NCBI GenBank assembly: GCA_964547485.1
Contig: CAZJNU010000006.1
Coordinates: 1 to 64,000, forward strand
DNA length: 64,000 nt
From: JACJWR01 sp964547485
Lineage (GTDB): Bacteria; Actinomycetota; Actinomycetes; S36-B12; UBA10799
Direction of reading: 5' to 3'
Shown here: positions 49,630 to 57,211 of the stretch, in pieces
Numbering within the stretch: the stretch's first letter is position 1
Layout: every line of letters starts with the position of its first letter
Program-made: the position numbers and the translations under genes
Notes under the pieces: generated by a model
Told to the model about the DNA's origin: nothing
The model's database searches: none
Seen by the model: only the letters and a program-made list of their open reading frames with translations

Positions 49630-52600
49630 CAGTACTGCACCTCCTGCGACCGCCGCCGCAGCACCGCAACCTCATCGCGTTGAGATCCTGTGCAGCCGTA
49701 GTAGTTGAAGCCGTAGGACAACTGGCCATAACCACCGATCATGTGAGTGGGTTTGAGCAATGCCCGGGTCAGACTGTTCTCGGTACCGCCCCGTCGACCA
49801 GTGCGTTCGGTCAGCGGCGTTTGCACCTGTCTGTCCTTGGCGTGATAGACGTACACCAAACCCTTCGGCATCCGCGGAGACACTGCGGCCACACCGTCGA
49901 TCACGCCGTTGCGATTCCACACCTCGGCCCACTCCCCGTCTCGTAGCCCGATCTCGGCCGCATCCTCGACACTGACCCAGACTGTCGGCCCGCCCCGGAA
50001 CAGGGTGAGCATCAATAGATCGTCCTGGTATTCGGAGTGGATACTCCACTTACTGTGCGGAGTTAAGTACCGCACCGCAATACTGCCCTCGTCGAGGTCG
50101 TGCACCTGTGAGTACTTCGCCATCATGTTCAGCGGTGGTCGGTAGATCGGCAGCATCTCCCCGTACTCCTTCATCCACTCGTGGTCCAAGAAGAACGAGA
50201 TCCTGCCCGTCAACGTGCGCCAGGGCAGCGCCTTGGCCACGTTGACGGCGTAACCCGTGTATGCCTTTTGCGCTGATACGTCACCGGTCCAATCGGGCGA
50301 GTTGATGACCTGTTGCGGGCGTTGGCTGACATCGTCCCAAGTGATCCGAATGTCGCTTTGCCCTGCCACCAGGTCGGTCAGGTCCAACCCGGAAACCGAC
50401 TCGGCATCGCGCCAGAGGTCCAGCGCGACCGCACCGTTGGTGGCACCGGAGAGCGCCAGCATTGCCTCCGCGCAGTGTTGATCCGTCGTCAACTGCGGTC
50501 GTCCCGCCGCTGGCCCGGTAGCCACGGTGCCGTTCTTCTCTGCCAGCCAGGCGACCTGTTCGGTCGGGACGCTGTGGTAATCCTTGGCCGTCACACCGGC
50601 GGTCTCGACCCTGGGTCCGAGGGCTTGCCACTTGGCATGCACCGCTGCGTAGTCGCGTTCAACGACTACCAGCTTCGGCGCATTCACACCAGGGATCGGC
50701 CGACTACCGCTGACGCGCCAGTCATCCACCCGTCCGTGCGGAACGGACAGTTCGCCGGCGGAGTCATGCGCGATGGACACGGCGACGATGTCTTGGCGAA
50801 CCCCCAGGTGCTTGGCCGCCAGCTCACTGAATGACTCCGCGATCGCGCTGAAAGCGTCCCAATCGCTGCGTGATTCCCAGGGCGGGTCGATCGCCTTGTT
50901 GAACGAGTGCACGAACGGATGCAGATCGGTACACGATAGGTCGAACTTCTCGTACCAGGTCGCCGCCGGGAATACGACGTCGGCGAAGTTGGCGGTACTG
51001 GTCATCCGGAAGTCAAAGTTGACCAGCAGGTCGAGTTTTCCGATGGGCGCCTGATCTCGCCAGATGACCTCCTGCGGCCGACGATCCGGCTCGGTCTCGC
51101 TGGCGTCCGCGTTCGCGGCGCCTCCCAACAGGTGACGGATGAAGAACTCATGACCCTTACCCGAGCCGCCAAGGATATTGCTGCGCCACACCATCAACAG
51201 CCGCGGAAAGTTCACCGGGTCATCTGGATCCTCGACGCTGAACCGCAACGAACCGTCCGCCAGCCGATCGACGACATGTTCGGCTGGTTCCTTGCCTAGC
51301 GCCCTGGCTTCGTCCGCTAGATCGAGGGGGTTCGCCGCAAAGGTGGGGTAGGTCACCTGCCAACCAAGTCGAACAGCCACGTTGAGGCAGTCCATGAAGG
51401 ATCGCCCTTCGAACCTGCCATCACCCAGGGGAGAGGCGAGGTCGTCGGCTTGCCACACCTCGTAGCGCCACTGGTCGGTTGCCGTGTAGTAGTACGCCGT
51501 GCCGTTGCACTGTCGCGGCGGCGCGCTCCAGTCCAAGGCGTGCGAGAGGGTCACCCAGCCGCCGAAGGGTCGGATGGCCTCTTGCCCCACATAGTGGTTC
51601 ATGCCGCCGCCATTGCGTCCGACGGTTCCGCAGGTAATCAGCAACGTCAGGATCGATCGGTACACGGTGTCGGAGTTGAACCAATGGTTGATGCCGGCGC
51701 CCATGATGGCCATAGCCCGACCCTCGGTCTTCTCCGCCGCGGTGGCGAATTCCCGCGCGATCCTGATGCACAGCGCTGCATCGATCCCGGTGATGTCCTC
51801 CTGCCAAGCTGGCGTATACGGTTCGGTTGCGTCCTCGTAGCCCGTGGGCCAAGTACCTGGCATATCCGGGCGTTCGACACCGTAGTGAGCGAGCATGAGA
51901 TCGAACACAGTGGTCACCGGAACGCCGTCGACGTCGATCACGGGGACGCCGCGCCGCACTACCCCGGCCGGTTCCTGGTCGAAGCGCGGGAAGAGTACCT
52001 CCGCCGTTCCGGTGCCGTGCTTCGCCATGCTCATCGCGGGCACAAGATCGTCGAGCCGAAGGTTCCAGGTGCCCCGATCCGAGTCGGCGTACTTGGCTGC
52101 CATAACACCGGGCGGACTGACGATCGTCGCAGTCGCTTCGTCGAAGATGACCGGTCGGAAGGCGGCCAGTTCAGGTTGCTCGCCCAAATCGGACACCGTC
52201 ATCATCCGATCTGGCACGTACCCGCCCCTGGGGCTCTCTGCCAGCCGCACGAGAAACGGCAGATCTGTGAAGGTGCGGCAGTACTCAGTGAAATAGGGCG
52301 ACTGCCGGTCGACGTGGAACTCCTTCAGGACCACGTGCCCCATGGCCATGGCCAGAGCGCCGTCACTTCCCGGTGCCACCGGCAGCCAATGGTCGGCGAA
52401 CTTCGCATGCTCGGCGTAATCCGGGGCAACCACCACCACCTTCTCTCCGTGGTAGCGGGATTCGGCAAGGAAGTGCGCATCAGGTGTTCGCGTCACGGGC
52501 ACGTTGGAGCCCCAGACGAGCACGTACGACGAATTCCACCAGTCCCGAGCTTCGGCAACATCGGTTTGTTCGCCGAAGGTCTGCGGGCTGGCCGGAGGAA

Positions 52601-53300
52601 GGTCCGCGTACCAGTCGTAGAACGAAACGTGCGCACCACCTGTGAGGGCCATGTAGCGCGAACCGGACGCGTAGGACACAGGTGACATGGCCGGCAGGGG
52701 GGTGAACGCTGCGGCCCGATCGGGGCCATGGACTTTGATCGTGTGGACATGGGCGGCGGCGGTGATCTGCACCGCCTCGTGATACGTCGCCCGCATCAGC
52801 CCACCCCGGCCGCGCTCGCCCTTGTAGCGGGCTACCAACTCGGTATCCGCCTGGATGGCTGACCATCGTTCGACCGGATCGGGGTGACTGTCCGCCATCG
52901 AGCGCCAGGACCGCAGCAGCGCGCCGCGAACGTAGGGGAAGCGCACTCGCGCTGGGCTATAGACGTACCAAGAAAAGGAAGCCCCCCGAGGGCAGCCGCG
53001 CGGCTCATGGTCGGGGACCCCAGGTGGGGTCTGCGGATAGTCGGTCTGCTGCGTCTCCCAGGAAATGATTCCATCGCGGACGTACACCTTCCATGAACAG
53101 GAACCAGTGCAGTTCACGCCGTGCGTGGACCGGACCTCCTTGTCATGGCGCCATCGGTCGCGATAGAACTCTTCCCACGAGCTGGGGTCCTCCCGGTCGA
53201 CGCTTCGTGCGTCGGAACTGACCGTTCCCTTGGTCAGGTGGCGCAGTCCCGGCGGCATCAGCGGGTCGGCGCCGTGCGCCTGCGAGCGGGGTCCGGACAT
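49629..53300 (-). CDS. narG: Respiratory nitrate reductase alpha subunit (molybdopterin)
   Basis: 1223 residues; reduces nitrate to nitrite at a molybdenum bis-MGD centre. The N-terminal Fe-S cluster FS0 is held by H60, C64, C68 and C103 (STHGVNCTGSCSW, then RGCPRGASFSW). Further NarG landmarks are NVPVTRTPDAHFLAESRYHG, INHWFNSDTVYRSILTLLITCG, and near the end GGYGQLSYGFNYYGC. A strong AGGAGG lies 6-11 nt before the ATG at 53300. First gene of narGHJI-hpp; the 109 bp upstream are shared with the divergent P450 gene and should contain the nar promoter. No narK nitrate transporter is in the window. Confidence 0.97.
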   Translation of the reverse strand: MSGPRSQAHGADPLMPPGLRHLTKGTVSSDARSVDREDPSSWEEFYRDRWRHDKEVRSTHGVNCTGSCSWKVYVRDGIISWETQQTDYPQTPPGVPDHEPRGCPRGASFSWYVYSPARVRFPYVRGALLRSWRSMADSHPDPVERWSAIQADTELVARYKGERGRGGLMRATYHEAVQITAAAHVHTIKVHGPDRAAAFTPLPAMSPVSYASGSRYMALTGGAHVSFYDWYADLPPASPQTFGEQTDVAEARDWWNSSYVLVWGSNVPVTRTPDAHFLAESRYHGEKVVVVAPDYAEHAKFADHWLPVAPGSDGALAMAMGHVVLKEFHVDRQSPYFTEYCRTFTDLPFLVRLAESPRGGYVPDRMMTVSDLGEQPELAAFRPVIFDEATATIVSPPGVMAAKYADSDRGTWNLRLDDLVPAMSMAKHGTGTAEVLFPRFDQEPAGVVRRGVPVIDVDGVPVTTVFDLMLAHYGVERPDMPGTWPTGYEDATEPYTPAWQEDITGIDAALCIRIAREFATAAEKTEGRAMAIMGAGINHWFNSDTVYRSILTLLITCGTVGRNGGGMNHYVGQEAIRPFGGWVTLSHALDWSAPPRQCNGTAYYYTATDQWRYEVWQADDLASPLGDGRFEGRSFMDCLNVAVRLGWQVTYPTFAANPLDLADEARALGKEPAEHVVDRLADGSLRFSVEDPDDPVNFPRLLMVWRSNILGGSGKGHEFFIRHLLGGAANADASETEPDRRPQEVIWRDQAPIGKLDLLVNFDFRMTSTANFADVVFPAATWYEKFDLSCTDLHPFVHSFNKAIDPPWESRSDWDAFSAIAESFSELAAKHLGVRQDIVAVSIAHDSAGELSVPHGRVDDWRVSGSRPIPGVNAPKLVVVERDYAAVHAKWQALGPRVETAGVTAKDYHSVPTEQVAWLAEKNGTVATGPAAGRPQLTTDQHCAEAMLALSGATNGAVALDLWRDAESVSGLDLTDLVAGQSDIRITWDDVSQRPQQVINSPDWTGDVSAQKAYTGYAVNVAKALPWRTLTGRISFFLDHEWMKEYGEMLPIYRPPLNMMAKYSQVHDLDEGSIAVRYLTPHSKWSIHSEYQDDLLMLTLFRGGPTVWVSVEDAAEIGLRDGEWAEVWNRNGVIDGVAAVSPRMPKGLVYVYHAKDRQVQTPLTERTGRRGGTENSLTRALLKPTHMIGGYGQLSYGFNYYGCTGSQRDEVAVLRRRSQEVQY

Positions 53301-53390
53301 GCAGTCCTCCTGGGGAAAGGCACCTGGGCGCCGATCGGGACTCGATCGCCCTCAGCGGGCCGCGACGCCGCGGAACTTGGACATCGTAGC

Positions 53391-53419
53391 CATTTATTAC
53401 ACTTGTGTCGTGAATAATG
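53391..53419. promoter_or_regulatory. Inverted repeat with -10 box between narG and the P450 gene
   Basis: CATTTATTACAC (53391-53402) and GTGAATAATG (53410-53419) form an imperfect AT-rich inverted repeat around TTGTGTC. It contains TACACT (53398-53403), a -10 box ending 6 nt before the P450 GTG, with TTGGAC at 53377-53382 as a possible -35. The repeat could be the site of a regulator of the P450 or of both divergent units. Confidence 0.5.
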
Positions 53420-54594
53420 TGCCCGATTCGGATCAGGCCTACGATTGGACCCCAACGGACGCCGGAGAAGACCCGCTCCGGAACTACGAAGCGTTGCGGG
53501 AGCGGTGCCCGGTGGCGCATAGTGAAGCCCAAGGTTGGTCATTGCTGAGGCATGCCGATGCACTCGCGGCCTTGCACGACCCGGCGACGTTTAGCTCACA
53601 GGTGTCGACCCACGTGGCTGTCCCCAACGGGATGGATGGGGCGGAACACGCAGCGTTCCGGGCGATCGTCGACCGGTGCTTCACCCCGGAGCGAGTGGCG
53701 GCATTCGCTCCGCAGTTGCGAGGAATCGCCCAATCGCTGGTGGCGGACCTGCCTGGGACTGCTGGCCTGACCGTTGAGGTGATGGATGGGCTGGCAGAGC
53801 CCTACGCGGCCCGTGCCCAGTGCGCGTACTTGGGCTGGTCGACGAGTGTCGCCGAGGATTTGCGGGCGTGGGCCATCGAATCGCGGTTGGCGACCCGGAG
53901 TCGGGACCGCGACGAGCTCGACCGAGTAGCCCGCAGATTCGACCACATCATCGTCGCGGAACTCGACCGGGCTCGTGCTCAGAGCGCTGCCACGCCGCCG
54001 TCGTTGACCCACCAGCTATTGGCTGAACGAGTGAACGGTCGACCGCTGACCGACGAGGAACTGGTCAGTATCGTTCGGAATTGGACCGCGGGGGAGTTGG
54101 GCACGATCTCGGCCGCTGTCGGCATCACGGTGGCATTCCTGGCTCGTCACCGCGACGTGCAGGACATGCTGCGCGCCCAGCCGAATCTGCGGCAGGCGGC
54201 CATTGATGAGATGCTGCGACTGGAACCACCGCTCTTGTCCAACCGGCGGCGGACCACCCGAACCGCGCTGGTCGCGGGCCGGTCCATCCCCGCAGAAGAG
54301 CCTGTGACGATCCTGTGGCCGGCGGTGCAGCACGACCCGACCGTATTTCCCGAGCCGAGTGAGTTCCGGCCTGATCGTGACGCAGCCCACAATCTGCTCT
54401 ACGGCCGTGGTGTGCACTACTGCCCAGGGGAGGGCCTGGCGAGGCTGGAACTCGAGATTGCGCTGGACACCCTACTTATGCAGCGGCCCGGGTTCCGGGT
54501 GGCTGCCGCGCCGGTCCGGGCGATCCCGCCCGCTGGCGGGTTCGCCGAGGTGCAAGTCACGTGGGTACCGTCCCAGCGCAACCCCAATTCATAG
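53410..54594 (+). CDS. Cytochrome P450
   Basis: 394 residues. I-helix motif WTAGELGTISA, ExxR in DEMLRLEPP, the FxPxRF-like EFRPDRDA and the haem loop LLYGRGVHYCPGEGLARLE with the cysteine ligand (the usual first Phe is Tyr). The GTG at 53410 follows a TACACT -10 box by 6 nt; the open frame extends to 53230 into narG's leader without homology. It is a soluble class I-type bacterial P450. Divergent from narG: it might be a nitric oxide-reducing P450 or an unrelated monooxygenase; the sequence alone does not tell. Confidence 0.88.
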   Translation: MNNVPDSDQAYDWTPTDAGEDPLRNYEALRERCPVAHSEAQGWSLLRHADALAALHDPATFSSQVSTHVAVPNGMDGAEHAAFRAIVDRCFTPERVAAFAPQLRGIAQSLVADLPGTAGLTVEVMDGLAEPYAARAQCAYLGWSTSVAEDLRAWAIESRLATRSRDRDELDRVARRFDHIIVAELDRARAQSAATPPSLTHQLLAERVNGRPLTDEELVSIVRNWTAGELGTISAAVGITVAFLARHRDVQDMLRAQPNLRQAAIDEMLRLEPPLLSNRRRTTRTALVAGRSIPAEEPVTILWPAVQHDPTVFPEPSEFRPDRDAAHNLLYGRGVHYCPGEGLARLELEIALDTLLMQRPGFRVAAAPVRAIPPAGGFAEVQVTWVPSQRNPNS

Positions 54595-54737
54595 GCGCCC
54601 GACGCAAATCCTGGGCGGGAGTGGTGTCGGTGACGTCGCCGAGTGGGACTCACCCCGACGCGGTGCGGCGCCTGAGGAGGGCTAGCCTCAGAAGAGAGGG
54701 ATGAGCCATCTGATTTCGCCGAAAGAAGGTGCTGACG

Positions 54738-55403
54738 ATGCCTGCAGTTGCCACCGCCTCGCAGAGCGAGCCAGGAGCAGCGGAAGTACCGAACTCCGGC
54801 TTCTTCGCCCGCGCGAACGTAGCCTGGCAGGTGACCGGCGGCTGTCTGCTCGCCCCGATCCTGATCACTGTCCTGGTCATGGCCCGGTTCCAGGACTGGG
54901 ACATTCCCACCTACACGTGGCTGTTGTGGCTGCAACTACCGATTTTCATGCTGCACGAGTTCGAGGAGTATGTGCTGCCTGGCGGCTTCAAATCCTTCTT
55001 CAACCATGACACGGTTTTCGCCTCACCCGAGCCGGGCGACAACACGCCCCTGGATGACGGTTACGTCTTCTTCGTCAACATTGTCATCGCCTGGGGGTGG
55101 GCGATCCTCGGCGCCCTGCTGGCGCCAGTCGCGCCCTGGGTCGGGCTCGGCCTAGTGCTGTGGAATGTGGGCATCAACTGCGTCCAGCACACGGTGATCT
55201 TCCAGATCCGACACGAGGGCTACAACCCGGGGCTGATCACGACGATGATCCTGCTGCTGCCGTACAGCACGTTTATCATCTTCTACGTCATCCAGAACGG
55301 CATCCTGTCACCGCTCGACTGGGTGCTCGCTGCGCTGTTGGGAATCGGGGTCGTCGCCGCGTTGGTCGCAGTCACCACCGTGAAACGCAAACGGGCGGCG
55401 TAA
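54738..55403 (+). CDS. HXXEE-domain membrane protein
   Basis: 221 residues from the ATG at 54738 (GAAGGTG upstream). About six membrane helices. The family motif appears in PIFMLHEFEEYVLPGGF (HEFEE), with a later conserved histidine in VGINCVQHTVIFQIRHEGYN and PGLITTMILLLPYSTFI. HXXEE proteins are common in Actinobacteria and have no assigned function; the motif may bind metal. Stands alone, 143 bp after the P450 gene. Confidence 0.8.
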   Translation: MPAVATASQSEPGAAEVPNSGFFARANVAWQVTGGCLLAPILITVLVMARFQDWDIPTYTWLLWLQLPIFMLHEFEEYVLPGGFKSFFNHDTVFASPEPGDNTPLDDGYVFFVNIVIAWGWAILGALLAPVAPWVGLGLVLWNVGINCVQHTVIFQIRHEGYNPGLITTMILLLPYSTFIIFYVIQNGILSPLDWVLAALLGIGVVAALVAVTTVKRKRAA

Positions 55404-55420
55404 CCGCTGGTGGAAGCACC

Positions 55421-55528
55421 GCAGAGGATCGGGCGTTCGCGGCCAGACTCTCGAACCGAGTACACATTGGCGGCCATATATGGCCGCCAATGCCCGATCC
55501 TCTGCACTCATGGCCGCGAGTGCCCGAT
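55421..55528. repeat. Nested inverted repeats with a perfect 28-bp palindrome
   Basis: A left arm at 55421-55444 (GCAGAGGATCGGGC...GGCC) is matched in inverted form at 55482-55505 with a few differences. Between and overlapping them lies a perfect palindrome of 28 bp at 55465-55492 with half-site CATTGGCGGCCATA. A third related copy of the GGCCGC-AGTGCCCGAT string follows at 55511-55528. The whole block sits between the convergent HXXEE and DUF4097 genes, and may terminate both or be a REP-like mobile repeat. Confidence 0.75.
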
Positions 55529-55577
55529 TTAGTCGCGGTTGGCTTGGTGAGGGGAGCGGTTGCGCTCCGGAATTGTT

Positions 55578-55611
55578 GAAAGTGTCATAATATGCATTAT
55601 CGGTCACTTTC
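55578..55611. repeat. AT-rich inverted repeat
   Basis: GAAAGTG at 55578-55584 pairs with CACTTTC at 55605-55611; the interior contains ATAAT and ATTAT halves (55587-55600). It is unusually AT-rich for this DNA. CATAAT could act as a -10 box. No gene clearly follows; a 21-codon frame from the ATG at 55652 runs into the DUF4097 gene. Confidence 0.5.
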
Positions 55612-55670
55612 AGGTGGACCCCAGCGGTCCATCTCTCTGCGGAGAACGGGTATGCCGTCGAAAACTGACC

Positions 55671-56549
55671 TCAGTCCACTAGTTGGAGTTGCGGCTCCGG
55701 TGCGCGGCGAATGGTGATGTCCCCGCCGGCGGTGCGGGCATGCACCTCGACGGTGGAGTCCGACGCCTCGGGTCCAGCTGCGGCTGCGAGACCGTTGCGG
55801 ACCGAGCCGTACCGGGCTGACACCTCCAGCCAGGCGGCGACACCTTCGAGAACGCCGATGTCGATCGCGCCAGCGCCGGTGCGCGCGGTGACGGAACCGT
55901 CCGACACCTCGGCGATGCGGATATCACCCATCGCAGACACGGCGCTGAGCGACGTCAGGGCACGTCCGATGGTGATGTCACCGCAGGCAGCTCGTATGTG
56001 TGCGTAGCGACCGCACTCGTCGATCTCCACCGAGCCGTTGGAATTCTTGACCGTGGCCGTCCCCGCGAGAACTCCCAGTCGCAGCGATCCGGAACTGGTT
56101 GTCACCTTCGCATCGCCCGCAACGCGATCCACGGTGACGTCCCCGAGGCCGGACTTTGCTGTCAAGGCGCCCACCCGATCCAGCCGGATGTCGCCCATCC
56201 CCGTCCTTGCACTCGTGTCGGCTAGTTCGCCCTCGGTGTGAACAAGCCCCATTCCGGTTGTGGCCTTCAGCGAGGAGGCGGTAGGAAGGTCGACTTCGAC
56301 AGCAAGGAATCCGTCACGCTTGGTGGCTCCGGCAAGTCGCTGCCACGATTTGCCCGTCCTGATCACCAGCGTGTTGTTGGTGAATTCGACGAATGCGGCC
56401 GCGGCGGCTTGGATGTCGGCCGGCCTGTCCTTGTCCCGTGGACGGATTGACACCGTGCAATCGCCACGATCGCTGGCATTGACTCTGATGTCACCGACCC
56501 GTAGTTCGATGACGGCAGCAATTGGGCCTGGACTTTGGAAGGTCTGCAT
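55671..56549 (-). CDS. DUF4097-family beta-repeat protein
   Basis: 292 residues of repeating beta strands (VDLPTASSLKATTGMGLVHT, TGMGDIRLDRVGALTAKSGL, GDVTVDRVAGDAKVTTSSGS), the adhesin-like beta-helix of the DUF4097/DUF4098 family. No signal peptide or membrane helix, so it appears to be cytoplasmic. It follows the RHH gene by 39 bp; the same pair occurs widely in Actinobacteria, suggesting a functional link, but the role is unknown. Confidence 0.82.
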   Translation of the reverse strand: MQTFQSPGPIAAVIELRVGDIRVNASDRGDCTVSIRPRDKDRPADIQAAAAAFVEFTNNTLVIRTGKSWQRLAGATKRDGFLAVEVDLPTASSLKATTGMGLVHTEGELADTSARTGMGDIRLDRVGALTAKSGLGDVTVDRVAGDAKVTTSSGSLRLGVLAGTATVKNSNGSVEIDECGRYAHIRAACGDITIGRALTSLSAVSAMGDIRIAEVSDGSVTARTGAGAIDIGVLEGVAAWLEVSARYGSVRNGLAAAAGPEASDSTVEVHARTAGGDITIRRAPEPQLQLVD

Positions 56550-56588
56550 CTTGGGTACCTCGGAATCAAATGGGTGTCGACGAGTGGA

Positions 56589-57101
56589 CTAGCGGACCCA
56601 GCCGGTGAACGACTGGCCTTGGCCAGGAACTGCTGGCTGTGGTCTGGCGCTGCCTGAGTCGCCGGCGGTGGCGGCAGTGAGGGCCCGTACGAGCCAGGCA
56701 TTGACCGAGAGCGCCTCGCGACCGGCGGCTTCCTCAACCCGGGTCTTGAGTGCCTCTGAGAGTCGAAGTGTGATGCGCGCGGTGCCACCGTCGTCGGACT
56801 CGCGAGCTGCTGACCGCGCGACGGGATCGGTCACCTGGCCCGGTGGTGCTGACTGGTCTATCGGCACAGTCACCGCGAACTCTGGGTCGCGGCCGTGAAG
56901 TCTGACCTCGACCGAGCCAGGTGCCAAGTCGAGCGTGATTTCGGCCGCGGCCGCCGAGATGGCCTCCAACAGCGAGAGCCGCACCGCCGAGTCAATGCCG
57001 GCGGTCATCCGCTCAGCAACGACTCGAGCGTCCGATCCATCCTCCCCCGCGGTACGAAGGAGCTGTTCGCGGACGTCGTCAACAAGTGGCTGAAGGTCCA
57101 T
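56589..57101 (-). CDS. RHH-type regulator (HicB/Arc-like) upstream of DUF4097
   Basis: 170 residues. The N-terminal half (about 1-95) has no assigned fold but includes VRLSLLEAISAAAAEITLDL and a beta segment. The C-terminal half holds a ribbon-helix-helix: TARITLRLSEALKTRVEEAA then LSVNAWLVRALTAAT, as in HicB/Arc-type antitoxins and repressors. A near-perfect 30-bp palindrome abuts its start codon, fitting autorepression. Co-directional with the DUF4097 gene, so this is probably a two-gene operon. No toxin-like partner is recognisable unless the DUF4097 protein fills that role. Confidence 0.8.
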   Translation of the reverse strand: MDLQPLVDDVREQLLRTAGEDGSDARVVAERMTAGIDSAVRLSLLEAISAAAAEITLDLAPGSVEVRLHGRDPEFAVTVPIDQSAPPGQVTDPVARSAARESDDGGTARITLRLSEALKTRVEEAAGREALSVNAWLVRALTAATAGDSGSARPQPAVPGQGQSFTGWVR

Positions 57102-57130
57102 GACATCAGTATGACGTCATACCGATGTCA
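57101..57130. promoter_or_regulatory. 30-bp palindromic operator of the RHH-DUF4097 operon
   Basis: Half-site TGACATC-GTATGA repeated in inverted order with one mismatched pair, centred on TGACGTCA and starting at the ATG of the RHH gene. A second TGACGTCA lies at 57144-57151, with related TGTCA strings between them. The arrangement suggests cooperative binding of several RHH dimers. Confidence 0.75.
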
Positions 57131-57185
57131 ATGTCAACGTCCATGACGTCACTCGGTGTCAGAGGCGGTGGGCCCGGGAAACCAA

Positions 57186-57202
57186 GCGGTCGGGTCGACC
57201 GC
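57186..57202 (-). terminator. Short hairpin after the pentapeptide gene
   Basis: GCGGTCG-GGT-CGACCGC, a 7-bp stem with a 3-nt loop, 9 bp after the pentapeptide gene's stop. No T-run follows on the minus strand. Confidence 0.35.
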
Positions 57203-57211
57203 CACCGCCCA

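Noticed and set aside
51450..52685. A 411-residue open frame on the plus strand
   Set aside because: Antisense to narG; no family match and no start signal.
55308..55607. Minus-strand frame across the palindrome block
   Set aside because: Its repeated ALAA(M/I)..EDRALAA pattern comes from translating the inverted repeats; it also overlaps the HXXEE gene end.
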